64,000 bases of DNA from NCBI GenBank assembly GCA_028673005.1, contig CM054113.1, forward strand, positions 207,133,504 through 207,197,503. The letters are read 5' to 3'. Positions 1 through 12,140 of the stretch are shown here, one piece after another; position 1 is the first letter of the stretch, and every line of letters begins with the position of its first letter. The stretch is from Tanypteryx hageni (Eukaryota > Arthropoda > Insecta > Odonata > Petaluridae). A program made the position numbers and the translations under genes. The notes under the pieces were generated by a model, which was not told where the DNA came from, did not search any database, and saw only the letters and a program-made list of their open reading frames with translations.

Positions 1-1659
1 TTCTAGAATCTTCAATAGTGCTCGGTGAATTATGCCTGGTGTTTTAAGGTCGGCTGATTGATGACATGGCTCGGTAATAGATGAATTTTAATAGCTATAA
101 GAATGCCATTTAAAAATTATCCATTGCTGTCGATTCTTTTGCCGGTTTAATGATTGATCCTCGAACGATAACCTTTTCCTTTTGCCAAATCTCTTCCTGA
201 TTGTTTTCCTGCCTCTCCTTTCTCCTCTTTTCACATTTTCCAACGTTATCCCTATCCTTCATCCCTTTACTTCGTTGTGGACTTCATGCCGTTATTTTCT
301 TCTCGTCGCCTCTTTTTCCTTTTAATTCTTTCCTCTGATACGCTCTTTTAGTTTCCTTCTTATCAATTTTCGCTACGTTCGTATTGGCTCCACATCCATC
401 CAGATAGAAGCTTTCCGGCAAATACCGTCCATTCCACTTCTCGAGAGCATCGACAAATTAAACACCACCATTCTAGCCTCAATCCTCTATTTTCTTTCCG
501 TATCTTCTTCTCCCTTTTAACTCTCCCATTCTTTAAATAAGCATTATCAGTTCACTTTTCATTCTCTCACGCGTCTACTGGCTCCAAAGTATATCTCGTA
601 ATTGGAGTTTCTCAGCAAAAACCAGCCATTCCGCTTCTTTGGGAGCATCGCCTCTCTCCACACCGCCGAGACCTTAATCTTTTTTTCCATTCGAAAGGGA
701 CCGAACCAAGGCCACAAGCGAAAACTTTCGCGAACTCAAAGAGGATCGACTACCTCGTGATTGATCTTGTTAAAGAAATATACCGGAAGGAATGGGGAGA
801 TATTGCGAAAAGAACTAGGATAAAAACACGAGGCCGACGACCGCCATGAGTTCGCCTCCTCAAGTCTCTCGTTTCCGTTCTGGATCATACGCCCATCTTT
901 CGCTTAAGGTCGCAAAACCGGTAAAAGAACCTCGGTATATCGTAATATAATAACTATGGTTCAGTTCACCAAAAGAGGAAGAATTCCGCATCGGCGCGAT
1001 TAAATCTCCGTCTAGATTCACTGGAATTTTATGAAAATGCTTGGCATGTACTTTATCCTTTCAGGATGAATCCTTGAAAAATCAAAACTATAGAAACACA
1101 TGACATTCGGGGCAGCCAACGACCGAGTTCCGTTTTAGGTTGCGAAATAGCGATAAAAAAGAAGTGAGAAGAATGGAAATGGAAGGAATTTTTAAGTATA
1201 TTAGTAGATCGGAATAATTAAGCGAATGATGAGGCAAAGGAAAGTGAATGGAATCGAGAAGGTCTTGAGAAGAGATTGCACGATTAAAAGATCATCTGGA
1301 ATTAAAATATGTGCAAATGAGCGGGAGGAAAGAAAATAATTCAGATATATGAGATAATGAAGAGGAAAGAGAGTTGCCTAAAAGTGAAGGAGGTTTCTCC
1401 CATTTAACATACGATCATGGAACATCATAATCATAACCTAAGAATTGATATTATCTTTGCGTATATAGTCGCACTGATTTTCCCAACTTTGTGCCTTAAA
1501 TAATAATCTTTCCACTTTTCTATTATCCGAGAATGGAATTATCCATTGGTGACACAAATACTAATTGCCTGGCGACAATACATTAATGGCTTCGTGAAGT
1601 AATTGCTGCAAAGCTCTTAGGAAGGGAAAAATATATATTTGGTAAGGAAATATAAGATA
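1..1659. other. unannotated, no gene seen
   Basis: No coding region or recognisable repeat stands out. The first 700 bases carry pyrimidine-rich patches such as CCTCTCCTTTCTCCTC, and the rest is AT-rich with frequent stops in all frames. Probably intergenic or intronic. Confidence 0.5.
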
Positions 1660-3180
1660 CTAGCTGAAAGTACCCGGCGTTGCTCGGGTTTTTAAGTCAA
1701 GACAAAAATAGTGAGTAAGATTAGAGAATAAAACCAAGTAATGAAACCAGGCTAATTTTTATTGTAGTGCTTAATACTATGCAATATTTATTGTCTTTCC
1801 ATCTTTTGCCCAAATAGATAAATTTTTTCCAGCATTCTCTATCGGCAATTTGACGATTTTGTATGGAATAACTTTTAAAATACAGTTATTTCACTCGAAT
1901 TGATTTCCAGTGGAAGAAACTGCATCATATTATGTGTTCATCAATCTCAAAAAAATTAAAACCTTGGGCAAGAATTGCGAGCTCTAAGGATGCAACCGGT
2001 GGAAACACGTATAGTCAAATTTAGCTTAACAATACGTTATCCCATGCAAAGGCTGATTCTGTCGGTCTAATCTGTCACATGAATATTTTAAAGTGAAACT
2101 CATGAAACAAAATGAGTTCCCGGACTTTGAAATCGATTTTGGCCATAAAAAGTGTGTTAGTATGACATGGAAAGTGTTGTTATAATAAAATAAGTATAAT
2201 TGGCTCAATTGATGCATACAAATGTTCAGTTGAGGAGAAAGCAAAAAGGACATACAGGTATTTAAAGGAGGCAGAAGTTAACGATTATATTTTGGTCGAA
2301 ATTAAAGAAATGTTTAGGGAACGAATACATACATTCCTATCAAATAAAAATATTGCAGGCGATGGAAATCGCCGATTTCATGGGAATTCGTTGGATATTA
2401 ACCAAGATCGTATTTAATTGATAAGATATATTGGTAACACTAATTGACGCTTTTGCTCCGAGTTAATTATTCGAGTGTAAACTAGGCATAAAAATACAAT
2501 TTAAAAATAATGATTCAAATATGACGCCATAAATTTCCATTAAAAGCATAAAATCAATGCTATCGTAACACATACGATATCAGTTCCCATTTAAAAACAT
2601 TGAGCTTGTCACCATGGTTATTAGCATTTGGCACTGTTGAAAAGAGGAATTAAAAGCATTTTTATGTAATTAAAATCAGTTATTTAAGCTAATTCGGCAA
2701 GGATTTTAATTCTGCTTTCAGAAATAAGCAACTCCATTTATTTTTATATATAACAGTTTTTGTCCCGAGTTCGTATCCTAATTTTAAGTAAATTAAAAAA
2801 GCATTTTTGTACAGGCTTGCACAGAAACCTATGATACTCTTATGGCCTATTGAAATTGAACATTGGGGTAAAAAATAACACCATAAAAAAACGTTAGGTT
2901 GAGCAAATCTTAACCATTCCCTAAGTTAGGATGTAAGGAATAATCGTACCAAATTTTGTTGTTCCAGCTTTTATAGTTTAGGAGGAGTTCCATGAACAAA
3001 CAAACAGACAACAAAACATCAAAACTCTTCAAAATACATAATAGATATCCCTCGTGGTATAATTGGTTGTATTTACCACTGACGAGAAAAATGTATTCGT
3101 ATGAGCTGGTCCAATCAAAAACTATTAAATTAAGGTCAAAAACATGATTAATTATCGGTTGAATAAAAAAAGCCATTATT
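1660..3180 (-). mobile_element. Helitron-like non-autonomous repeat, 3' end at 1660
   Basis: On the minus strand this ends in a short palindrome (CCCGAGCAACGCCGGG), then GTACTTTCAG and CTAG followed by T. A hairpin about 10 bases before a CTRR end inserted next to T is the known 3' end of Helitrons. Toward its other end, at about 2950-3010, the minus strand carries a motif of the form AAATTTGGTAC after a GTTTGTT stretch, as in many arthropod Helitron-like repeats. No Rep/helicase coding sequence is present, so it would be non-autonomous. The 5' boundary is not resolved; 3180 is a guess. Confidence 0.5.
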
Positions 3181-3689
3181 GGGAATGAGGTTAGATTTGT
3201 TGGGTGTTTTAACGCGGTAGTCGATCGAAAGACAAAAGAGGGTAAGCGACAGAAAAATCGCGGAGACCAAAAAATTGTTCATCTAAGATGCAAAAGCGTA
3301 GAATAAGCCAGTCACTCCCGACCGCTTAACTTGCTGCTAATTCGGTTAAAAACAGTTGCCGCTTTACATGAACTAAAATCCCCAAAACAAACAGGAAAAC
3401 AAATAGTGCGCGCTAGGTATACTATGAAACATCATTAGAGAGAGGTTCCGGAAGACTTAGATTAAAATTCATCGAAGAAAACTTCGAGTCCTAAGAGTGC
3501 AATCAGGAAACAAAAAGTTTAGTTCCTACTCCGTGCTTCAAGGAGAAATTTTGTATACTTGTATATACATGATTTATTTAGCTTAATTTATAATGTATAA
3601 GTTCAGGAAGACAAACAACAGGCTTAATTTAATATCAAAATCATGAATAACTCATCCCTTTTTAATTTGTATTCAATCGACAGAGAAAG

Positions 3690-3900
3690 AGTGATCGGTG
3701 GCGGAGCGTTTAGTGGGCAGCACACATGCAGCGGGCTGGGGTTCGAATCCTGGCATTTTAGAATCCTTTACTTGTGTGATACGGGGACACACTTCTACAG
3801 CGCTTCAGTGTGTCTCCTTTTCAAAAGAATTAACCTCTTGTACAAAAAATAAGTCCCTTTACCAATTAAATTTAGAGTATGTAAAGGTTCCTAGGTAAAA
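3690..3900 (+). repeat. tRNA-derived SINE
   Basis: An RNA polymerase III type internal promoter is visible: an A-box-like TGGCGGAGCG near 3697 and a perfect B box GGTTCGAATCC at 3740-3750, about 31 bases apart as in tRNAs. The flanks do not pair into a tRNA acceptor stem, and a non-tRNA body follows, so this is a SINE head and not a tRNA gene. Two short ORFs cross it and are not real genes. The 3' limit is uncertain. Confidence 0.6.
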
Positions 3901-3909
3901 GAGAGATGG

Positions 3910-4738
3910 CCTAAGTTGGAAAATCTTCATAGAGAAATAGGTTCAAGAAGAAACTAAAAAAATCGTTTAATCGAGGCTGAATTTACCTATATCCTCTCCT
4001 ACAATCTTTCAGCTGAGAAGGATAGAGAGAGGAGAGGAAAGAAGGTGGCGTATGGTGGAGAAAATGGCCAAGGGAGAGAGAGAGGAAGAGGGTGTTAAAA
4101 AGGGGAAGGATGTAGGAAAATGCCTCTTGGCGAGGCACAGCACTGATGAAGAGAGCTGCGATGGATGGTCCATAATGAAAGCTTAATATTTTTAAGCCTT
4201 CCCTACACATTCCCTTTGTAATTGCTGCAAATATTCACGTTCCTTGTAAAGAATATTGCTGATTTTCTTAAAAATAATCCAAAACATGCGCTTTTCTACA
4301 TTTATGTGAAAAATATTTAATAATTTCTGCAGAGAGTAACGAAAATTCTTCGATTTCGATAACGTATTGCTCTGTCCGTTGCAGTGTAACACTGAAAGGG
4401 GATAGGAAAAAGGAATAGAAAATTATTTTTCGCAGGCAAAATTTATAATTAGGATTGATAGAATTCGATTTAAATCGATAACTGCCGATAAACATCGAAT
4501 TTTAAAAACTTTTAAATTCTACGAAAATGAATTGCCGTCGATAAGTGTCGATTTTTCACCACTATAATTTCTACGAAGTTATGCGTCATGATTTTTAAAT
4601 TTGGTTTACCACACTCAAACTTAATATATTTTACCACCAAATATACAGAACGAAAGCAAAAGTTCGTATTTATCATAACAAACGGCCACACATTATTCGG
4701 AATTCACTACATTTTTGCTTTCTAATGTCGTTTATAAC
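3910..4738. other. unannotated, with fragment of CGTCGAT-rich repeat
   Basis: A purine-rich patch (4010-4110) is followed by AT-rich DNA. At 4455-4560 the sequence is rich in ATCGATAA/CGTCGAT words like those inside the next element, so it is probably a fragment of a related transposon end. No gene seen. Confidence 0.4.
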
Positions 4739-6609
4739 TAGGCTTGGTAGGATTAGATTTTAATCGAAAAACGTCGATTTTTTTTAAACTTCAAAATCGA
4801 CGAAAATGAATAGTCGTCGATAAGCATCGATTTTACAACAAGATGGAAAAGTATGCGTCCAAAACCAATTCTGAATTATAATATTTAAGTCATTTCTGTC
4901 TACTTTTTTCGCAGAATTATTTTCTACTTACAATTTAGTTCCCCTTCTGGGCTTGAATTAACAGTGGGACTGAAAGAAGGGTATTTTCTTACACTCAAAT
5001 ATCCGGCTTTTTTAAAAGCTCACGCTTCTACTCTGTGCAATCAAGTAACCGCAAGGCCGTAGTTTTGACAACATGTGTTTCTTAGCCTTTTTGCGGCTTT
5101 TGAGATTATATTTGCCGACCTAATGGTGGAATATTCCACGAGCCTTTCTATACAGATAAGGTCTATGACCTGAAGAGTCGACTCCGACCGTAACCAAACA
5201 AAGGATTTAGCGAGAAGAAACCAAGCGCTAAATACGTATTTCGAGAGCCAAGCTCTGGAAGAAGAGCGGGGTCTGTTGGGTTGCGTGAGGGAATTTGAAC
5301 CGAAACGGTCAAAGTCGACTCTTCAGGTCATAGTTTCACTCTCCGTAGTCCCCACTGTTATTTATTATATAAGGTTATGGATATGCCCTGCTGAGGATGC
5401 CTCCTGTTAAACAAGGTTCGGAAGAAAGCAATTTCGGTGGTCGTTTGAAAATAGCCCGATAATCGTTTTCTACCCCCTCCACTCATCAACCCCGTGGAGT
5501 GTATTCCGGAAACAAATGTTTATCGATCCTTTCTAGGGTTTTTCCTATAGATGACCTTCTTGTATGCACTGTCACCCGTTCTCCTTATGCGCAACCCAAT
5601 CTTTTGGCATACTTTTTCTTAAAGTTATCCAGTAAGGATCGTTCCTCTCTCGTGCTTTTGGCTCCTTCGTCTTTTGCTACAGGTTAGTAAATTTCAATTT
5701 ATTTATAATGGTTTCAAAAAGGTGCACATAAATTAGCAATCGTTACTAAAAATTGAAGAGGGATTCATTATTAATATTTATTTGCTATTTGCTGTAAAAT
5801 ATTTTGCCGATTGGAAAAGCACATTTTAATCAGGATTTGAGGCAAGACTGTTGATCGAGCGCTCAATTATAGTCTAATTTTTCTCACTATATATTTTGTT
5901 AAATAAAGAGAATGTGATGAAATATATCAAATTATACAAAGTATTAGATAGTTCTTTTTTGACGTCTACAATATTGTTGTGATAATTATATCGCTAATGT
6001 TTTTTTCTTAATTGGCATCAACGAATGTCTAAACGCCGTTACGCTGAACTCGCAAATTATATTTTGTAATAATGTTTCTCGGCAAAACCAACATCATATT
6101 GTTCCGATTTCATAAAATAATCGTTTTCTAGTTTTCATTATACAATTTAAAGAGGTAAATCTCAATTCGTTATTGGGCGTTTTCTTTAATATTAACATTT
6201 AACAATGAAGAAGAGTGTAAATGCGCATAAATAAAATAAAATTTATGAAGACCATGATATATTAGTTCGATTAATTTGTACATAAAGATTTAACTTCATA
6301 TACCAATTTAAATAAATAATCCGAGTATTGTAAAATACACGTAAATTATACGTAAAATTTCGATGTAAAAAGTAAATTTAAATCAAGGAATTGAAAGACC
6401 GAAAACTGCCAGTCCTATATTTAAGTAGTAATTTTAAGCCTCGATATTCTTTGAAACTCTCTCGGGAAAATAAACGTCGATTTAAAAAAAAGATAAACGT
6501 CGAATTCTACCAAGTAGCAATTTGAATCGTCGATATTCGTCGAAAATGTCTCAGGAAAATACATAATCGTCGATTTAAAAAAATTAAAAGTCCAATCCTA
6601 CCAAGCCTA
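4739..6609. mobile_element. DNA transposon (hAT-like?) with CGTCGAT subterminal repeats
   Basis: The two ends form a perfect 16-bp inverted repeat, TAGGCTTGGTAGGATT at 4739 and its reverse complement ending at 6609. Many copies of AACGTCGAT / CGTCGATAA words sit just inside both ends, a layout known for hAT elements. The interior (1.87 kb) has no transposase that I can read, so it is non-autonomous or eroded. No clean target duplication is visible, so the superfamily is inferred. Confidence 0.55.
5166..5330. mobile_element. 165-bp MITE flanked by TA
   Basis: The ends form an inverted repeat of about 27 bp with few mismatches: TGACCTGAAGAGTCGACT at the left and its reverse complement at the right. 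It is bounded by TA on both sides (5164-5165 and 5331-5332), as expected for Tc1/mariner-type MITEs. It is nested in the larger element at 4739-6609 and codes for nothing. Confidence 0.6.
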
Positions 6610-6944
6610 CTTAGAGACTGAAGAACACATACTAAAATGCTATGGGGTCCAAAGGCAATGGTAACGCACAAAAGAATATGATTGGTTTATTGCGCTCGGT
6701 CTTTACCCCTCGACCAGATCCTATAATCCCCATGCACTTTGAACTCCATTTACCAGAAAATTGGGGGAAGTCTTTTGTGTGACAATATCTGCCGACCTCA
6801 TCCAATGGGCGAAAAGAAAGGTCTTTCCGAACTGAAAAATGAGTGCCGATCGTCAGATATACTCGTACTTATGGCATTTCAAAAGTACCGTCTTAAATTA
6901 CTATATTCATCCTCCGAGAGAGTATCCCGCGTGCTTATTAGTGC

Positions 6945-7872
6945 TTTTCCTCATTGCTGAAAAGCACTATTATTTTCGTGATGTCCGTCCGTACGCATAT
7001 ATCAGGGAAGAATTGGCTGATCTGATTTCAACCAAATTGGGTACATAGAATTTTTACATAAATATATGACCAAAGTGGCATATTTCGACCAGATAGACTC
7101 AGCAGGGGTGCCACAATTGTAAAGTTAAACATTTCGGTAATTATGAATTTGGAAGGAATTGGCTGAACCAATTTCAACGATATTTTGTAAGAATGAAGTG
7201 TGTAACAAAAAACAACATCAGGATGATTAGTATAGATATAGAAAGCAGGGCTGCCACAATACAAAAAATAAAAAACATTCATTTAACACATATCTGTGTT
7301 AAACTTTCTACATCGATTTTAACCAAATTTAATACTATTAATGAACACATGCAAAACCACAATAGCATATTTAGACCGAATCAGCCAAACAGGAATGCCA
7401 CAATTAAAAATTAAACTCTTTCAGTAATTAAGAATTTTGAAGGAATTGGCTGAACGGATTTCAGCTAAATTTTGTATATAAGATTTGTCACGACATTCCA
7501 TGATGAAATCAATATGTTTAAAGCGGAGCTAAAGATCAGGGCTACCACAGTAAAATGTCAAATAATATTTCTTTTACACATATTTCTAGAGACCTGACCT
7601 CATGGATTTTAACCAAATATGATATTTATAATCTTCACATAAATAAATACCCAACCGAAATAGTATATTTACACTGGATCGACTAAACAGCTCTACCACA
7701 ATATCAAGGTTAGAATTTCTCTATAACTATGAATTTCGAAGGTGTTGGCTGAACCGATTACAAAAAGAAATTTCGTTTGTAGGGCGAGTATAGAATGGCA
7801 AAACAAAATGAACATGCTTAGAACGCATCTAATAAGCAGGGCTACCACAATATAAGGGAAAAAAATTTTCTA
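6945..7872 (+). repeat. subunit-built interspersed repeat, copy A
   Basis: It begins CATTGCTGAAAAGCACTATT and ends near CTACTTGT. Inside, a motif of the form TTGGCTGAACCGATTTCAAC + AAATTT recurs near 7009, 7159, 7300, 7445, 7596 and 7745, giving six divergent subunits of about 147 bp; GCAGGGCTGCCACAA also recurs in alternate units. Copies B and C share the order of subunits. Short ORFs here are not genes. Non-coding; possibly a Helitron-like or satellite-derived family, class uncertain. Confidence 0.6.
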
Positions 7873-7874
7873 CT

Positions 7875-9172
7875 TGTCATTGCTGAAAAGCACTATTATT
7901 TTCGTGATGTTCATCCGTCCGTAGGCAAATATCAGGGAAAAATTGTCTGAACCGTTTTCAACCAAATTTGGTACCTACATATAAAAAGTAGGAGAGAAGC
8001 GAATGATTATACAGACTATTAGAAAGAGGAAGGCAAACTGGGTTGGACATTACCTGAGGAGAGAGAGAGAGTGTGTGTGTGATTAAAGACGTGTTAGAAG
8101 GAAAACTGTATGGAAAAGGGAAAGAGGTAGAAATAGGCTTCAGCTGATAGACGATTTAAAAGGGAAAAAGTGTTATCAAGATATGAAGAGGACAGCGGAA
8201 AATAGGAGTATATGGAGAACCAGGTTTAACCATGAATAATCACATACCTGTCTATGGACAGACTACCTATGATTATGATAGATCCACATAAATACATGAA
8301 CAAAATGACATATTTGGACTGGATCCACTCAGCAGGGGTGCCGTAATTGCAAAGTTAACCTTTTCGATAATTATGAATTTGGAAGGAATCGGCTGAACCT
8401 ATTTCGACGAAATTTTTATGAAATAGGTGTGCACCATAAAAAAACAAAATCAAGATGATTAATGTAGATATAGATATTAAGGCTGCCACAATACAAATAA
8501 TTAAAAACTTCTTTTTACACATCGATATTAACCAAAATTAATATTTATAATTTGCACATATATACGAAACCAGAACAGCATATTTGGGCTGGATCAACCA
8601 AACAGGGGTACCACATTTACAAATTAAACAGTTTCAGTAATTATGGATTTGGAAGGAATTGGTAAAGGGATTTCAGGTAAATTTTGTATATAAGATTTGT
8701 ACGACACACCATAATGAAATCAATATTTTTAGAGTGGAGCTAAAGAGCAAAGCTACCACAATAAAACGTAAAATAGTATTTCTTTTACACGTATTTCTAG
8801 AGAACTGACTGCATGACATTTAACCCAATATGGCATATATAATCTTCATATAAATAAATAACCAAAAGTGCATATTTATACTAGGTCGACTAAACGGGGC
8901 TACCACAATATCAAGGTTAAAATTTTTCTGTTACTATGAATTTCGAAAGCATTGGCTGAACCGATTTCAAAAAGAAATTTCGCTTGTAAGGCGAGTATAG
9001 AATGGCAAAACGAAATGAACATGTTTAGAACTGATCTAAAAAGCAGGTTTACCACTGTATAAGAAAAAATAATTTTCTGATTTCAAAGCAAATATATTAA
9101 TATACGACTATACTACGGCGAGTTTGACGAAAAGAACTTCTGTATCACGGGAAACCCGTGTACTCTCCTACT
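7875..9172 (+). repeat. subunit-built interspersed repeat, copy B (split)
   Basis: Second copy, directly downstream of copy A in head-to-tail order and again starting CATTGCTGAAAAGCACTATT. It is interrupted at about 7986-8283 by the tail of a LINE. After the last subunit it carries a palindrome, CACGGGAAACCCGTG, then TACTCTCCTACTTGTT. Copy A lacks this palindrome, so A probably lost its end. A hairpin followed by a short fixed end resembles a Helitron terminus, but the end reads CTTG and not CTRR. Confidence 0.55.
7986..8283 (+). mobile_element. 5'-truncated LINE tail (C-terminal ORF2 pseudogene)
   Basis: One frame at about 8018-8236 reads like the extreme C-terminus of a non-LTR retrotransposon polyprotein: RKRKANWVGHYLRR, then a broken part, then GRNRLQLIDDLKGKKCYQDM and KRTAENRSIWRTRFNHE before a TAA stop. 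The W-x-GH-x-x-RR motif and the basic DDL block are typical of that end. A GA/GT microsatellite (8060-8082) has replaced coding sequence and brings an in-frame stop. The insertion splits repeat copy B. The clade cannot be set from so short a piece. Confidence 0.65.
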
Positions 9173-9289
9173 TGTTTTCTTTGTATTGCTGTCGAAGGAG
9201 CATCGATCCGTATACGCACTCGGGACTTTTTTGGCATTCATAGTCGTTTGTTACTCAAGGTAAGATTTTTTAATAAAAATATTGATTCA

Positions 9290-10097
9290 TAAATTTGGTT
9301 GTACATTATATTCACGTCACATTAATGCTTTCACGATTTATCACGATTTCGTGAATAAAGGGCGCGAATTAACTACTACTTTCTGATTTATTCCGAAAAA
9401 TGAATTGTTCCAAGGATGGTGGTCGACATCAACAACAACACGTTAACCGAAATTTAGATAACAACCAACAAACCAGCATATAAGGGGTTTATTTTTATTT
9501 ATACACATTTAGTTAAGATTAATTAGAAGGAATTCGATTTATAAAATTTTCCTAGATAAAAATCCATAAGAAGTATTAAAATAAAAGAATATTAAAACAT
9601 TCATAGCCGATTTTTATTAAAAATAAACGTCGATATTAATGATCATTTTTAGGCGCGTTTCGTTTCCACCGTGAGCGCCTATTTATTAGCTTCGTTCTGT
9701 CCGTCCGTCTGTACGCATGTTCGTTCTCCGCTTCAACCGAACGGATTTCCATGAAATTTGGTTTTTAAGACTTTTGGGAAAGGTCAATAAGAAAATTACA
9801 TAAATGCAAAGTCTTATACTATTATAGACTTTTAGTTAAATTTAAATATAAGAAATTCAATTTAAAAAACTTTTCTAGATAAAAATCTATAAAATGTACC
9901 AAAATAAACGTTGACGTGCGTCGCCGATGTTTAGGAAAAATAAACTATATTAGTGGTCGATTTTTAGAAATATTAACATCAAAAATTTCCAAGCCTAGTA
10001 AAATGTATTTAAATAAACGTCGTTATTCTTCGCTGATTTTCAGGAAAAATAAACGTCGATTTTTATGAAAAATAACCGTCGAAGACTACCAAGCCTA
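9290..10097. mobile_element. right end of a CGTCGAT-family transposon, internally duplicated
   Basis: It ends ACTACCAAGCCTA at 10097, matching the terminus of the element at 4739-6609, and is rich in AACGTCGAT words. Two internal segments (about 9510-9600 and 9835-9910) are alike, both with TCTAGATAAAAAT followed by an AAAATAAA stretch, so part of it is duplicated. A Helitron-like tail fragment with GTCCGTCCGTCTGTACGCAT lies at about 9690-9760. No left terminus was found. Confidence 0.45.
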
Positions 10098-10119
10098 TTT
10101 ATAATTTAAGAATTAATAT

Positions 10120-10253
10120 TAAAGGAACCTTATTTTCAGAGGTGTAACAATTGGGTGGCGAGGATGGCCATATGCCTCGGGGCCCAGGGAATTCTGGGGG
10201 CTCTGGGAGTTTTCCCAATACAAAAATAAAGATTTTTTAACGATTTTTAGTGT
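10120..10253. repeat. short GC-rich repeat-like segment
   Basis: A locally GC-rich stretch (GCCTCGGGGCCCAGGGAATT) differs sharply from its AT-rich surroundings and looks like a fragment of an interspersed repeat, directly upstream of repeat copy C. Identity not known. Confidence 0.3.
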
Positions 10254-10255
10254 TT

Positions 10256-11010
10256 TTCGTCATTGCTGAAAAGCATTATTATCTTCATGATGTCCGTCGG
10301 TGCGTACGCATATATTAGGGAAGAATTGGCCGAACCGATTTCGACCAAATTTGGTACATAGAACCTTCACATAAATACATGTCCACACTGACATATTTCT
10401 ATCGGATCGACTCGGTAGGGGTGAATTTGGAAGGAATTGGCGAAACCGATTTCAACGAAATTATGTATTAAGAAGGCGTGCAACATTTAATAAAAACAAA
10501 ATCAAGACGTTACGTATAGATATAGAAAGCAGAGCTGCCACAATACAATAAAAATTCTTTTTACGCGTATTTGTGTTGAACTGCCGCAACAATTTTTAAC
10601 AAATTTCATATTTATAATGTACACATATATACAAAACCATAATAGCATATTTGGACCAGATCAGCCAAACAGGGATGTCACAATTACAAATTAAACTCTT
10701 TCAGTAATTATAGATTTGGAAAGAATAGGCTGAATGGATTTCAACTAAATTTCATACATAAGATTTGTATAACATAGCATAATTAAAACAAGATGGTTAA
10801 AGCGGGGTTAAGGATCAGTGCTACTACAGTAAAAGGTAAAATTATATTTCTTTCGCACGTGTTTCTAGAGAACTGACCATATGGATTTCAACCAAATATG
10901 ATATACATAATCGTCATATAAAAAATAGATAATCGTAATAGTATATTTCAACCGGGTTGACCACGGAAATCCGTGTACATCACTGCTTGTTCTTTTTATC
11001 CTAACTTTTT
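10256..11010 (+). repeat. subunit-built interspersed repeat, copy C
   Basis: Third copy, starting CATTGCTGAAAAGCATTATT. Subunit motifs recur near 10327, 10437, 10585, 10728 and 10876, then the copy jumps to the terminal palindrome CACGGAAATCCGTG and CACTGCTTGTT. It lacks the sixth subunit present in A and B and has small internal deletions. Confidence 0.6.
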
Positions 11011-12140
11011 AATGACTTTCCAGTTAATCATTATTTTTAGACAGCCTTTTTGTAGATCCTAACTACTTTTTCAGTAAATTCCTGATAATTGGTTAATGTT
11101 CGCAATTTGGTAGATTTTACAACGGGTTTCAGTTTTAAATGATCATATATTACTTAGCCCCAGTTTATCGGTTCTTATATTGCCATCGATAAAAGACTTC
11201 GATTTGATTTCGTTTTCCCGATATATATGAAATCCTTCAAAGTTTTCGGAATTGCTGTCCGTGGGGAAGGGATTTTTGGCAGTAGACATTTCGGAGGAAA
11301 AGAAAAATCTCACTTCTCACGTTTACCCAGTCCCAGACGGAGGGATGTGTGCGTATGTTTTGCCGTCGCCTGATTCATTGACATCGCGCGCCATCTCTCG
11401 GACGTGGTGGGAATAAGCGATCAATGTGTGAGTCTCCCTCTTCCCCTCCGGCCAACCCGTGTATTACGGAATTCCTCGGCGTGCCTCCCATCCGGTATTG
11501 GAATTTTGAGATTTCCTCTTAAAAATTTCCCTTCTTACAACATCCGTTTTTATCGATTCGGAATGCAAAAAAAAAAAACTTTTTCATTTGTACCTACCAA
11601 TAAATCTTAACCCGCAGAGTTGTTTTTAACCTTGCAACTGCTTATAACCGAGACATTTACTTTCATTGGTTTAAACGGTTTTTTAAAAAAACAATCGCTA
11701 ATATTGTACGCACGCTGGTGTGTGAACGTCTTCCGAGAGAATCGAAAGAAACAGGAAATATGGAGTAGAATATAAAATCACACAAATTGTCTATTTCTAT
11801 TTTTCGGCGAGATAGAGCAATAATTCGCAACGCAGGTAGACATCAAAATCTTACTGGCACTTACGTAGCATTGTTTTACTTTTCAGTAAATGGCAGAAAA
11901 CATCGAGAGATTGGCGCGTAGGTAGAGAGAATGAGATAATCAAGCTTGAGAGTTTCATGTCCATCATTAAAAAGTTCCATTTCGGATGGAAAAGGTGCTA
12001 TAAACAACAACGGAAGGAACGGGACAAGGGAGGAGCAGATGGCCAAGATAGGGAAAGATAGTAATAGAGAGATAGTGAGGAGAAAAAGGAGAAAAGTGAC
12101 GCAGTTTGGATGAATGAAGCGGCGTTAGAGAGGGACAACG
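11011..12140. other. unannotated
   Basis: No convincing gene. A somewhat GC- and CpG-richer patch lies at 11330-11480 (including CATCGCGCGCCATCTCTCGG); it could be a host regulatory or transcribed region but has no supporting signal. Confidence 0.4.

Noticed and set aside
3698..3770. functional tRNA gene
   Set aside because: A/B boxes and spacing fit, but the flanks do not form a tRNA acceptor stem; it is a SINE head.
6945..11010. CRISPR-like array
   Set aside because: Recurring units are long, divergent and lack equal spacers; the context is a eukaryotic genome.
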